Below, one piece after another: positions 50,718-63,573 of a DNA stretch of 64,000 bases; positions within the stretch are counted from its first letter, which is position 1, and every line of letters begins with the position of its first letter. The notes beneath the pieces are model-generated. The model saw only the letters and a program-made list of their open reading frames with translations, was not told where the DNA came from and made no database searches. Origin of the DNA: Dirofilaria immitis (taxonomy: Eukaryota; Nematoda; Chromadorea; Rhabditida; Onchocercidae); assembly GCA_024305405.1 (NCBI GenBank), contig JAKNDB010000105.1, forward strand, positions 620,001 to 684,000. The letters run 5' to 3'. A program made the position numbers and the translations under genes.

Positions 50718-53477
50718 TCAGTGTAATGACTTTGCTCTATTTAATAGGCAAAGTACCTAAATATTTAAATCTCACAATGAACGTCTAATTATAGAAATAT
50801 GAAAGTCGAAAAGTCAAATTCATGCTTCGGACAAATTATGATAGAAGCTCTAGCAAATTCTATTTTTAAATAAGAATTTGGAAATAAAAATAAGAAACAT
50901 CCATAAATATTTAAAAAGCGGTAAATATCATATATGTTTGAAAATTCTCTGAAAAAATATTTATAAAGCAATGATATGTTTTATTAGAGAGACATTTTGA
51001 TGCAAAGTAACAGAAAAATACGTAAATTTTAGCATGAATCTTGTGGCAAAATAAACCACAAATAAATAAAAAGGGAAAATCTATTAATTTTCTTCGTTGC
51101 CTTCTATGTTTAATATTGTAAAAATTCGGAATATTTTTTCCGTTTTTGTGTTCAACATCTAAAAAAGAAAAAAATTGTGATAAAAAATTAAATGGACGAA
51201 ACGCTTCACTTAATCGATCTCATTGCAATCCAAACTTGAGTCGATATAATTAATCAATCTTGCATCAGTCAACTAAAGAAAACTTTTAAAATTGAACGTT
51301 ATGGATACAAAGTAATATAGAATAACAGGTCATCGAGAATTCCTGATTACTAACTTCTCATTCTAACTCACAAAAAGTGTTTATGTGGCCATCTCCCATA
51401 TTCTCTGCTATGAAAAAATATCTCTAAATAACATACTACACATCAAAAATTCTACGAATAATGAAGTCAGAAAACTAAATCAACATCCAGTTTTAAAAAT
51501 TTTTAGAGTCGATGGTCCCACAAAACAACTTTTATATGTAGAAAAAGATGAAGAACTATACTGCAGAAATCTAAAACAAATTTTTTAGTTTTTTTCAATA
51601 TCCGTTATATCATTGTATCAAACTGCTATTGTGAAAATTCTTTTAAGCAAGATATTGGCAAAGTATCATCCGATACATACTAAGAGATCAATTTTAGAAT
51701 TTCCATTACTTTGAAGGCACTTCTTTTCTTTTCTTTAGCAATTCCTTGGTATTTTACTGTATATTGCTTCGAATCAGTATACAGAAATTGAGGATAGAAA
51801 CAATGCAAAATTATAAGCCGTGAAAATATGCGTAAATGTGCCTACATTACAAGATAGAGATATGCCAGACAGCATAAATTTCCGCTTTTTCCTAACTTTT
51901 GATCATTAGGAACATGCTAATAGATTTTCTACCTGAAGTTGAAGATTCAGAAAAATACAAAGTAGGAAAAAAGAAAAAAATCATTTTGACAAAAAGAACC
52001 TGTCTTTTTAAACACAGCTTGTAAAAATTAAATGTCACCAAATTTATAAATCATGAATTTATAATAAAATGACTTAATACATACCGTCGCAAATTGATGA
52101 TTATTTGTGTTCGTTTTCTTAATCTTACTTCTGGTAGAAAGCAACTTACAAGCTTTTTCATGAAGCAAGAATAAAAGATTATCCACGAAATTGTTTTGAA
52201 TATTAGCCTTTTAAATTCAACAAAAAAGCTACATTATAACTAAAAACTTCGTCTGATTAGTTCTCTAGAAATTTAGTACCGAAACGATAAAGAATTTCTG
52301 AACAACTATCCAAATGCGGGATTGAAATCAAAGTGAACTTGTATCGATGTTAATATATAAAGGTTGCTAAGATAACTGCGATGAATAGTTATTATTAGTT
52401 TCTTTATCATTTATTATTCAAAAATTTTCTGAATTAAAAAGAGAGCAAATTGGAACTTATAATGTTAAATAAAAAAAATGGAACTTATAATGTTAAATAA
52501 GAATGAAAACATGATAAGCCAAAAGTTGAAGCGATGCACCAAAACAAAACAGGCGAAACGTTATGGAATATACTGAATCTAGTAAATGTCTCAGCACTGT
52601 TTGTAATGTTAATTGGAGTACTGTAATGAATATGCATGCATTGGACTAATGCAGTTTATTACAGACAGTAAGACATCTGTACAAAGTAATCAAAAAAGTG
52701 AATGAAGAAAATAGAAGATGATTGCCAGAAGATCGATCATAACAAGAAAGTTTAACCGTTGAAGGGTGAAATGAATAGTCGGATGAATATCTTATAAATG
52801 AGCTAGTTAATGCAGACATAATAGGAAGGATTGTGGGACAACTGAGGAGAGGAGAGTACTCAGCGGTGACTACATTATCATCAATGTTATCTGATAGTTT
52901 ATTCGCATATTTGTCTTCATTATATCACAATATTCCAACGGAACAACGAGCGTTCCTAGCGAAATCAACGATATCGAGGTAGAGAGGAGCACACTTGCCA
53001 GGTGAACCGACCTTACCATAAAAGGATTCAGACCTCTTTTTTTGCCTCGAAATGTTAAAATGCATTCCTGTAATTAGAATGGAAACACGAAATTGACGGC
53101 TCACAATGCAATGTTAATATCCTAACCAGTGAATATCATTTATTAAATGAAAGAGTATGGGTCGAGTAATGAGTCACTGCGACGTGAGTGACCTACTTGT
53201 GTGCTATTTTTAGATTTTAAGTTGAGAAGTACTTTTTCTTTTTATCATTTTTGAGAATTGGCGTTCTCATTTCTATATATCTGCCTTAAAATGGCCATGT
53301 TGAATTTCTTTCTTATTGACCTATCCAATTAAAAGAAATAAAGGCATTTCCAATCACACTACTCTTTATCGAATTACTGTCGAGAGATAATTCATCCAGA
53401 TAAATATATGAATAGTACCGAAAGCTATCGAATATTTTGTATTCTAAATAGCAAGAATACTCGTTGAGTATAAACAA
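50718..53477. other. intergenic between kinase 3' end and alsin 5' end
   Basis: Both flanking genes are on the minus strand, so this should carry the alsin promoter. A 67-codon + frame at 51385-51588 (contains NQHPVLKIFRVDGPTKQLLY) looks protein-like but has no recognisable family or splice context. A 28-nt tandem duplication lies at 52451-52502. Nothing else was seen. Confidence 0.45.
52451..52502. repeat. 28-nt tandem duplication
   Basis: TGGAACTTATAATGTTAAATAA is present twice with a period of 28 nt (52451 and 52479), separated by an A-run. Confidence 0.85.
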
Positions 53478-53487
53478 TTTATTTATT
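53478..53487 (-). terminator. polyadenylation signal of the tyrosine kinase gene
   Basis: AATAAATAAA on the minus strand, about 35 nt past the stop codon at 53519. Confidence 0.5.
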
Positions 53488-53518
53488 GCTAACTACTTGA
53501 GATTGTACATTTAAAATT

Positions 53519-56500
53519 CTAATTTTGGAATTCCGAACAGGCCATTTCGATTTCTTTTCGAATTTGTGTCATCGACCATCGTTCTGAGATTTCCGTTGCG
53601 AAGCAATTTTGTTGTAAAATCTGCAACCGTTTGGGCATTGTGTCCGGCGATGGTATTCGGTATCCGTCTCTCACCTGATTTTTCACTTTTTAACAACTAA
53701 CAATGAAGGTTAATGAACAGCTAATTTTATGCTTTTTTACAAATTGACTTGAACATTGCGCCTATTATTCAGATAATGAATTATATGTGCAGTTAAAATG
53801 ATGAAATAAAGTTGCTTTGTCCTTTTGATCTCTTCAAATATCGTTTTTCATAGTTTAATGAAAACAAAGTCACATTAATAAAAACTTCAGCGACTGTCAT
53901 CCCGCAATACGGTTCCGCACCGTTTGTAAACACTTCCCACAGCAATATACCGTAACTAAACACATCTGATTTTGTCGTATATATCGCATTTCTCATTGTT
54001 TCCGGTGCCAGCCATCTGCAGTATCACAATTATTGCGCTGCTTATAATTCAAATTATGTTGAATTGATTCCGCTCTGATAAGTGTATCTTTATCACTTTA
54101 GTTGCATCCAATTTAATCGTTTGTTTGATCTGAGGATACATTGCTATTTTAAAAAAGTTTTGCTATTCGACTTATGCTATCTATTTTTGTGCCAGAAGAC
54201 TTAATTGCTCAAATTTAATCAGTACCTCGATTTATGATCTTATCATGAAAATTCAACCTAAAAAATATATTTTAGGTACACAAAGATATCTAAGTTGAGA
54301 GGTCCTAATTCAATGAGCATTCCTTATCTTCCGTGATTATTTGAATGAGAGAGAGAAAAAGAAAGGAAATGGAAAAGCATTATTCAGCGTAAAATATATC
54401 TTCACTCTTGTCATGCAAGACATGATTTTATTCGAGGTCCAAAACAGTCTCATTCTGCCATCCACCAAAAAGTTCTTTTAAATGACTTTCTAGTTATTAT
54501 ATCAGTTATCTAAGAAATATTACTACTGCAATTAATCAAGCCATATTTCATTGATGGATTGAAAAATTATCCCACTCATTTAAATTTTTCATTATTTACA
54601 TTATTCTGACCTATTTTCAAGTTATAAAATGAAATAATGAACGAAAGGAATAATAATTTTGAAGAGATTAAATTAAATGACTAAATTTCGTTTGAAAAAA
54701 AAAAGAAATTGAATTCCTGATGAAAATACTGGTAAATAAAAGAATTTGGTGTTGAAGGATGAAACAATGCTTTCTTCAAATGTTTAGCATCAGTAGATAT
54801 ATAACTTTTAATTTCAAAATATTTCAATGATTATGATCAAACGCATGCGTAGTAGATAATTAATAAGTAACAAGCTTACATAGCTTTGAAATTGTCATTA
54901 TAGCATACAATTTTTAAATATATTAAACCTTATGGGCAGATTCTGTTTCAATCGCGTCATCTTGTAATTTTTATCTTGCTTTTCAACTTCTCGTGACAGG
55001 TTGAAATCGGAGATTTTGACACACATGTTTTCCATCATGCAATTTCTTAAGATTGCTTCAAGTTTTGAAATATAGTATGATAAGCTCTATCTTTATGTTG
55101 AAGACCGAAAATTCTTCAGTAGATGATAATATCATAAATTAAATTTAAAAAAATAAAAATGAAAAAATTATTTTTGTTTTTTTGTAGAACCAAAAATTAT
55201 GATATTTTAATTTTTAAATTTCGACTGATGGCTCCTAAAATTATTTTATCTGTCTGCATTAACGAGAATAAGCAATTATTAGCAGAATTGATTTTATTTT
55301 TGAGACCTTGCTGAAATATCCCGATGAATGATCCTATTTTTATGAAGGAATTCGAGTCCAGAAGCAATATCCAGACAGAAATACAGCTTTTTACGTATGT
55401 CTAACGTTAAGCCTTTTGCTACCAGAAACGCATCCAAACTACCGTCTTTTAATAATTCCATTAGTAACATTATTGGTTCCTAAAAGCTAAATTTTAGACT
55501 GCCACTTCCTGAAATTAGAGTTTTAAACAGACTTTATTTCAACTGCTGAGTCATCTTAAATTGATTTTTTGACAAAAAGGAAAATATTAAGAATATTTAA
55601 AACTTCCGATATTAATTTCAGCCTGCTTTTTGCTACTATCATTTGCCGATTTTTATTATTTCCATAGTTGATTTATCAAGAAGTTGATTTACTAAGATGG
55701 TTGCTGAATACCTTACTGACAGCGATTCCGTAGAGACGAACAATGTTTGGGTGTTCTAATTTGCGCATTATACGCGCTTCCCGACAAATCTGTTTCACTG
55801 TCTCTCGGTCTAATTTATGCCCTTTGCGTACTTTAACTGCAATCTTAAAAGAAAATATTCTCATTTCCATCAAATTAATTTCTGCTAGTTTTCGAATCAA
55901 AATTTGTTATGTAAAATAAGGTCCTTTGCGAAAATTTCATTCAAAAGCGCATTAAAATTAATAATTTTTGTGTCTCATCTTCACTTCCAACTATTATCTG
56001 CAAGTTTGATTTCCTTGCTTCTTTCAGTTTAGCAGAATTCTGTACACTGAATTTTATTCTGAAAAGCACATTTTGGAAGAAGTTAGAAACCTCTTTTTCT
56101 CTTCCATTATTCTTTAATATACCTCTGTATACGGCCGACAATGCACCTTCTCCCAACAATTCACCAAGTTCGATCTGCAACACATCTCTTTTTGATGCAA
56201 GAAATTTATTGGAATTTTCACAATAATTTTACAAAATTTAAATGAAATTATTTATCTTGGCTAATGGTTACTGTATGACTAGAATAAATGAATTTATTGA
56301 TACACTTACCTGTTCATGACACACTTCCCAGTTCTGTCGAGTAACAACATACAAAAGCATCGCACCGCTTCGATCGGTTATTGGATCTTTTGTGGTCATA
56401 TGATATCTAAAATCACATAAAAAGTCTAGAAAAGTTTCTGTCAAGTTCCTGAATTAGCTTTTCAAATATTCAATATTTTAAATGTGACCGAAAATTTGAA

Positions 56501-57482
56501 CTAGACATTCACACTAGATAGGGAAAATAAAACTTTTATCTTTTTTCAAAAGTAAATATTTTCATAACGAAGCAATCAGTATCTTATCAATTCACAAATA
56601 GAAGTAAATTGGCATTTTTCGATAGAAACTTTTCCATCAGTCTGATGAATAATAAAATGCATTATCTTATCATTCCACTTTACCGATAACACTGGTTGAA
56701 GCCCCTGCATTCATTAATTTCATTTAAAAACTTCGTAAAATTCCCTAATCTCATTTCACAGTGATTAATTGTGAAATGAAATTAAAAGTTCTTCTCTCTT
56801 AATAGAAATTTCCAGAACTTGAGTTTCTCTCTTCAGATTCACTTCAGTTATTTGCAGTTCCATTTTCTCTTTTCCTACCTACACCGTCTCTTCATTTCTT
56901 CCAGCAAATATTGATTATAAAGCTATTGAAACATGCTAGGTGAAGAACGGTTTGCTCACATCGTTAATATCAATTACATTTGAGAAAGATTCCTGGAGAA
57001 AGCAGCAGACTACTTCAGACTACTTCAGACTCTTCAGCCTATTTGGGAATACATATGTGTATATCAGAAAAACATAGAATCACACTTCTCCCATCTTGAT
57101 CTCCGTTTCGCGAACTAAGAATTGACCATGTTTAGTGAGCAAAATATTGATATCCTTACGAGATAACAACCCATGGTACCATTCAGCATATTCTAATCCT
57201 AAATTATTCTTGAAAACTATTGATGAATTGTGTCAATTAGTAGGATTAATTACAGTGAATCACAGTTCTGTTGCAGATCTGTTGCATTAATCTTTAAAAT
57301 TTGCCTGATGTTTCAATTTAATAGCTTTAGAAATGAATATGAATAAAATATTCCTATAATAGAATAATGGAAAAGTGACCTGGTTCTTTGTACATGGCTG
57401 AAATATTTTTTAGCAGCAATTTTAGACTGAGCCGTTCATGAGCAAGACAACAACAAATAATCGAAATAAGGTTACGAGGCAT
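53519..57482 (-). CDS. SH2 + tyrosine kinase, small FER-like nematode type
   Basis: Exons: 57482-57380, 57192-57086, 56691-56583, 56406-56310, 56174-56091, 55843-55712, 55479-55307, 55045-54929, 54015-53874 and 53674-53519, about 406 residues. The SH2 domain shows EWYHGLLSRKD, the Arg of FLVRE and VKWNDKIMHFIIH. The kinase shows ELLGEGALSAVY (glycine loop with Ser for the third Gly), AVKVRKG (catalytic Lys), EARIMRKLEHPNIVRLYGI, HRDISARN, KISDFNLSRE, PIRWLAPE, DVFSYGILLWEVFTNG and a C-lobe ending ACSEFQN. There is no FCH domain, like the short FER-related kinases expanded in nematodes. Oddities: DFN in place of DFG, CF for the usual CW in the C-lobe, an AT instead of GT donor after 56583, and a one-base phase gap at 57086/56691. 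The first exon and start are less certain than the rest. Confidence 0.85.
57011..57040. repeat. short CTACTTCAGA tandem repeat
   Basis: The unit CTACTTCAGA is repeated twice, then a shortened CTCTTCAGCC copy, inside a kinase intron. Confidence 0.6.
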
Positions 57483-58840
57483 CGCATTTTAAAGTCTAAA
57501 TTTCGTTTTGAATATTCATCAAACATATTTTTATCAAATAACTTCAAATACATTTTCGACTGTTTTTAAAACATTTCTCTTTGAGATTCTTCTGTTTTTA
57601 AAAACATTTCTTTTTAATTTTTTCCTTTTAAGTCTCGAACTTTTAAGAGTTCTGACTGACTACTGACCATGAATTTTTTCTATCAAATTAGCGACAAATA
57701 ATCTTTTAGATATTTTTTTAAGTTCATACAACTGAGATTATATTTCTGACGTAATAAAGTTGTTGGATATTACTGTCTTTTGAAATCTTCTTTTATGTGA
57801 AGTACTAATGAAGCCGGATCAATTTAAAAGCTTTAAAAAAGGTTAGCTTCTTATTTACGAGTCCATTTTCCACTTTAAGGACTCATCAAAGATGATTTTT
57901 AAAAAATTCCACGTGACTTGTCATGCCAATTCAGTCATGACAATATGCCAGTTTATTATCTAAATAATTAACTAAAAAGATAATTTAACTGACATCTTTT
58001 AGATAACTTTTCTTCGAGAAGAAAGACATCTATCTTTCATTGATGTAGAAGAGCGAATTATATTTAGAAAGCTTTATTGGGTCGGAAGTTGCTGACAATG
58101 ATAACAGAACGAAGATGTTGCAATTGTTGCAGGGGTTAGACTGTTAAGGGTTTGTCGTGTCACCTCTCCCAGGGTTTTTGCGCCGTTTACCACTAGAACC
58201 TTAGTAAGCAGTACTAAAAACTCTTTGATTAGTAACACACTATGTATATGCTCTTCGTAGGATAGGATACAAGCAAGGAATAATTATCTGAAGTACACGA
58301 CATAAAGAAAAAGACTATCTAGACATACATGAGATAAATCAATGAAATACCATGCGATATAGAAAGGGTCCGTTATACCACATTTCGCTACATTTGTTGA
58401 TAAATATATATAGCACAGAAAGCAAGTAGCATATAATGGTAGCAAAATGTGTTTGTAACGTTGACAATCGGCAATATTCTTGACAGCAATTAAATAAAGA
58501 CTGTATCAAAACAACTTTTTAAACCTAAGTATCAGTTATGGCCTCACAATATGAACGAAATCTTTTAATTTTTTCGAGTTTCCCAACATCTATTCGACAT
58601 ACAGATTCATTTTCAAGCTTCATGTGATTCATAGACATTTATTGTATAATGGATCCTTTCAAAGTTTCTTTTACAATTTACCGAATTCATACCTTATATC
58701 AATTTTTTTTGGTTTAGAAATTCTTCAAAGCATTATCGATTGATTCAAAATTTTCTAAAATTATGTCATACAATAAAACTGTAGAAATCCAAAATTTGAA
58801 ATTTACATTAGCATATTTCTAATTGATCTGATATAATAAA

Positions 58841-58925
58841 ACGTTGTTGTTATCGTAGAGGATGTATTGAATTCTCCCGGTATAATGAAATATCGCTATT
58901 ATTATAGAGGATATATTGATTCAAC
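58841..58925. repeat. imperfect tandem duplication of about 45 nt
   Basis: TATCGTAGAGGATGTATTGA and the related TATTATAGAGGATATATTGA follow each other, both preceded by similar GTTGTT or GCTATT strings and followed by ATTC or TTCAAC. Confidence 0.6.
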
Positions 58926-59152
58926 CTTTATTTGCTATTTTCAGAAATGAGTACTCTTTTAATTAAAAAGTGATGTATTTCTAAAATTATAAATAAGGGA
59001 TCATGAGTTTAATCATGTATCCCTATTTTTATTGAAGTCTGACGTCTTTAATGCTACCTGAATATTCTTTTAAGATTCTTAATGGTGCATCTTTGACAAA
59101 AATTTTGATTCATTCTTGTATCTATTCTATTCCATTTTTTCCTCATTTTCCA

Positions 59153-59308
59153 TCCTGCTATATATATATATAATTATAATTATAAAACTATAATTATATC
59201 TTATGATCCTTTATTTGTAATTTTTCATATATATATATATATATATATATTTTAATAATATATATATAATTATAATTATATCTTATGATCCTTTATTTGT
59301 AATTTTTC

Positions 59309-59372
<64 letters not shown>

Positions 59373-59378
59373 AATAAT
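59153..59378. repeat. duplicated block with (TA)n microsatellites
   Basis: A unit beginning TAATTATATCTTATGATCCT, then TTATTTGTAATTTTTCAT, a TA run and ATTTTAATAAT occurs at about 59191 and again from about 59273. The second TA run is much longer than the first, showing expansion after duplication. A minus-strand frame through it is pure Tyr-Ile repeat and is not a gene. Confidence 0.9.
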
Positions 59379-61041
59379 TTTATTCTTACTAGCATGAACA
59401 ATTCTCTCATAGTTCTTAATTTATTGAGAAAGTTTATGAAATGAATTAGTATCATGTTAGTCATCTGCGAAAAATTTTTAAGCTGCTGAAATTTAGTTTC
59501 TTTTATGCTAATTAAGCATTAATCTCAAATAGAGAAATTTGAAGACGATAATATTAGCAACGCTATTCAAATTAGTCATATAATTAATTCATTTACACAT
59601 CGTATGACTTTTAAAACATTGATTGGAATTAAAAATTGAGAGAATAGATCGGATTCATAGACAGTTAATAATCAAGAACGCCTCTATGTGAAAGTGAAAA
59701 CAAAACAATTTTTCACTTATTGGAAAGGGCATTCTTTTTGTTTTTGTCGATTCTACTTAAAATTGAATGCACGAAGAGGAGCTGACAATGTAATGAAGCA
59801 ATCAGGTATATATATAATTTCCAATTCGATTGGATCGTTTCCATTAATTTTTCATTCCCATTCACTTTTTTAATTTCTCTTTAATTAACAAATTACGTTA
59901 AGTTGCATTTTGGATTTTTGTTTGTAAAAATCTGAATAAACATCCTTTGATACTAAGCATTCAAAAAGTTTGTTCCTAAATGGGTTACTGACTTCCGCTT
60001 CTAACCACTGATCGCTTTGGCGTATTACTAGTAATATTATGATAACATTATTGTCAATTTCTGACGAAATGATGTAAAACAGTTGTTCTGTGAGAAATGC
60101 TCAGGTGAATAAACACAGCATATCAACGAATTGACTATATCACCCAATGTACTGCTGCCATAATAGGTTTTCAAAATATCGGACTTCCAAATGAAAGGAT
60201 TAAATTTCGATATAATGAGATTACTTAAATTTGTTAATGTCTCATACTAACCATAAAATTTGCCGAAAAAAATGAATTAAATTCCATTTACTGGAATGTT
60301 TAATTTTATTTTCAGAGCTTATTGAGGATTTTAGGTTTTTTGACCATAATTTCGTAGATTTTTTACATATAATATCTTCTCATATAAATTTTAAAAATCA
60401 AAAATGTAAATATTTTTATATTCAAATATCTATATTTCTTCGTTGTTTCGATACCTGAAGAGTTCTATGTACAAAATTTCAAACGCAAATACATCTGAAA
60501 TGTGATTAATGTTCCAAATTGAATGGCGAGAAAAACTTCTATATCCAATAGATCATTTATTAATTTATTGAATATCAAACATCAATCACATTTCAAATGT
60601 ATTTTGAGACATAGTTGTCATTTAAAAAAAAAAAAATTATTAGTTCCTTATGTATTTCAGATTAAAGCGATTTCAAAGCATGAATTGTAAAGCATCCGTC
60701 GAATTGCAAGAGTAAGACTTACTATATTTTTATGAATTTTAAAAGAGAAAAAATATTTTTGACTAAATGAGTTGCAAATACTGCAGTGAAACCTTTTTTT
60801 GAAACTTTTTCTTATATTTTTATATAATCGTCTTTTATTAATTCTTGTCAGAAAGTAGTAACAGGTCTTCTTTTTCATTATCAGTGATTAGTTTATCTTT
60901 TACTCAATGCTACATATTAGCAACTATTTCATTAATAGAATAGAAAAGATTAGATGAAATAAGCAATCATTTTCTTTTCAATCATTATAATGCGTATTGA
61001 AATTCAAATTAAACAATAATTTTTGAGAACAAAAGACTTGT

Positions 61042-61284
61042 TCGGATTTATATCATTTAACTTATTTATTATCTCATATATCTTATAGTCAGTGTCATTA
61101 TAAAATTCACTTCTCGTGGATTTATATCGTTTAACTTATTATGTTCTCTCGTATATTGCATTTTTAACTTATCATATTCTCTTATATGTTGACAGGGGAT
61201 TCACTTCCGTAGATTTATACCATTGAACTTATTATTCTCTCATATGTTGCATATAGTCAGCGTCATTATAAAATAATTTCCGCA
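61042..61284. repeat. three-copy degenerate tandem repeat, period about 75-90 nt
   Basis: Copies start near 61044, 61118 and 61210, each with (G)ATTTATA-c/g-c-ATTTAACTTAT, TTCTCTCATAT-like and GTCAGTGTCATTATAAAA elements ending in a TTC-CG string. The middle copy has an internal extra AACTTATCATATTCTC segment. Confidence 0.75.
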
Positions 61285-62560
61285 TCACTTTCGCTTTTCT
61301 TGGTTGAAATTTGAGCAAAAGTTCGAAAATATTAATTAGCAAATCTTAAATACCGATTTCTCTCGAAAAAAATTTTACTATTAGTGATTTTTTTCATACA
61401 TCTACTATTGCATTTAAGCCTCTCATATAATCTATTTTTATGAAATACAACTGAGATTAATATCAGGAATAGTAAATGAAATTGTATGATAATCGGTATA
61501 TATATTCCTAGTTAATTATCATATAACTAATATGCCAGTTTAAGCGGTCATGCTTTTGTTGTTATGCGAGAGACTGAATGTTTCACTTTTAAAATAATAT
61601 TGTCTACTAGCGAAAAATGATTAGAAAAGGGAGGATAAACAATAAGTGTATTCATTGTCAAAAGGAAAGAATGATAATCAGTTTTACCGAACTGGTTTGT
61701 CGTTCATTTTCTGATTAGTGCAGTCGCTGATAGAAGATTTCGTTTACCAGTTGAAGAAAAATTGAAAAGATAACAGCGTTGCCATCGGCTGTTTTAAAAG
61801 TGCTTCCCAATTTCATCCGAATTGCGATTCGCTGTAATTTGTTTCCAAAACATTTTTCCGATGATGTTTTCTTAACACTGTTGCGGAAGCAGTACTTATT
61901 TATGATTCAGGCAGTCTTTTCAAATTTCGCAATGCGGTGAAATTTAAATGTGAATTTCGCTTGTCAATCATGTTACCAACACTATACATAAACAATGCAG
62001 TGATCAGACCTGTGGTAATTATCAAACAAATAGAAGACAGATAGTTTGAAAACAGTCTTTTGTGTAGATTGATGAGCAAAAAATGCGTTGTTTGAATTTT
62101 TAAAATATTTGATAATTTTATTTAAACACCTCATAACAGGGATTTTTGAGAATAATGGAGATAAACCTCGAGACTTTTAATTAAAACGAATGTGTATAAC
62201 TGAGTGAAAATTTATCAACTAAATTTGTTAAAATTTCTTTAACTTCTTAAAATTTATTTAGTTTCAAACAACAATTTTACGTAAAATATCATGCATTAGA
62301 ATATGTCATGAACACACAATTAGTCTATTTTAGCTTTCCGAAACTAAGAAGGTTAAAGTGCAAAATATTTCATCACCGTTTCTGATTTTTTGTAAGAACA
62401 TTTTGGAGTGTTCCGAATGATATCGTTTCATTATCATTTCAAAACTATAATCCTAAAATTAAAAAAAACAAAAAAAGACTATATTATCTTAAAATTAAAA
62501 AACAAATAAATTTTTGATTTCATTTTTTATTTTACTGCTAACGAAAAAAATACCTGTTGC

Positions 62561-62562
62561 AG
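62561..62562 (+). promoter_or_regulatory. probable trans-splice acceptor
   Basis: CCTGTTGCAG ends here, 19 nt before the ATG of the secreted peptide gene. Spacing and sequence fit a spliced-leader acceptor; this is inferred from sequence alone. Confidence 0.45.
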
Positions 62563-62581
62563 GTTACTGTCGATAACAAAA

Positions 62582-63573
62582 ATGTTGTCTCTTTCTGTTC
62601 TATTGTTGTTTATCAGCATGGCCACTATGGCAAGACCACCAAATCCAGATGAAATTAAAGAGGTAGTCAATCGGCTTTTCAAATATCATTGTTTTCTATA
62701 AAAGTTAATTAAGTTTTAATTGCCTACTACTTTCTTACCAGTATTTTTTGATTACAATTCACTCACACTATAAATTTGTTTCATGAATTTCTGTCAATTT
62801 CGTTTTCCAAGTTTTTTTTCGAATAAATTGAAAAAACACTAAAAAACAAACTAAAAACAAATTTGCGAAATAAAAGACGAATAAGATAGCAAATGCGTTA
62901 TAAAGAGAAAGACAACAACATAATATAGCGAATTTAATTTGAAAATTAATAAATCTTTGATTTTCGAAACACTTAGACTTCAAGAATATCATCTTTATTT
63001 ACTAATGTTGGAAAAATGATAAAACAATTTAAATTGATTACGCTTATCTTATTTTCCTCGGCATTTTTGGAAATAATTTATATTTTTCAATCCCTCTCAT
63101 CCCGATATCGTATTCTTTTCAAGTTCCATGCACGATTATATTTAGGTTTGATATTACAAAAGACATGTAAATTTGCATTTCAAAGTCCTATTAGGTTCTT
63201 TTATAAAATAGAATTAGTGTAGACATCAATATTATTACGAATAGCAACAATCAGTGTTAGATCAGTTTTTACTAAAAAATCCTACGATATCTTTTAATAT
63301 GCCTGAAAAAATATCCTGAGATGCACTATTATTCTCATTTCTCAACCAATAGATGAGATTTTATACATTAGTGCTTCAAAATAAGTTGAAAACATTTCTC
63401 TTAGTGAAATTCATAAATATCAGTCTTTACAGTTGCATGAGCAACAACTGAATGATTCGAAGGATGATTACGACATGTTACCAGATGTGGGTCACATTCC
63501 GGAGAGCTTCAAGGAGAGTTTGAAAAAACAAAAAATGCTATATTTAGATATGTTAAGGCAACAAAGTCTTTAA
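62582..63573 (+). CDS. short secreted peptide, 73 residues, two exons
   Basis: Exon 1, 62582-62662, encodes MLSLSVLLLFISMATMARPP and NPDEIKE: a compact signal peptide with likely cleavage around Ala-Arg. Exon 2, 63433-63573 (TAA), starts in phase 0 after TTTACAG and encodes an acidic, helix-prone chain with KDDYDMLPDVGHIPESFKES and ends KMLYLDMLRQQSL. The donor (GAG|GTAGTC) and acceptor are good, and a probable trans-splice acceptor precedes the ATG. The mature product would be about 55 residues without cysteine and with no dibasic site that clearly frames an amidated neuropeptide. The family is unknown; it may be a secreted nematode-specific peptide. A missed middle exon in the 770-bp intron is possible. 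Confidence 0.68.

Larger units (their letters stand above)
57483..62560. other. 5 kb intergenic region, repeat-rich
   Basis: Lies upstream of the minus-strand kinase and of the + strand secreted peptide gene, so it should contain both promoters. Contents seen: a 33-nt imperfect duplication (57559-57620), a duplicated block near 58840-58925, a duplicated AT-microsatellite block (59191-59378) and a three-copy degenerate repeat (61042-61284). No coding exon was recognised. Confidence 0.5.

Noticed and set aside
59276..59464. Minus-strand frame of repeated Tyr-Ile
   Set aside because: Pure translation of the TA microsatellite.
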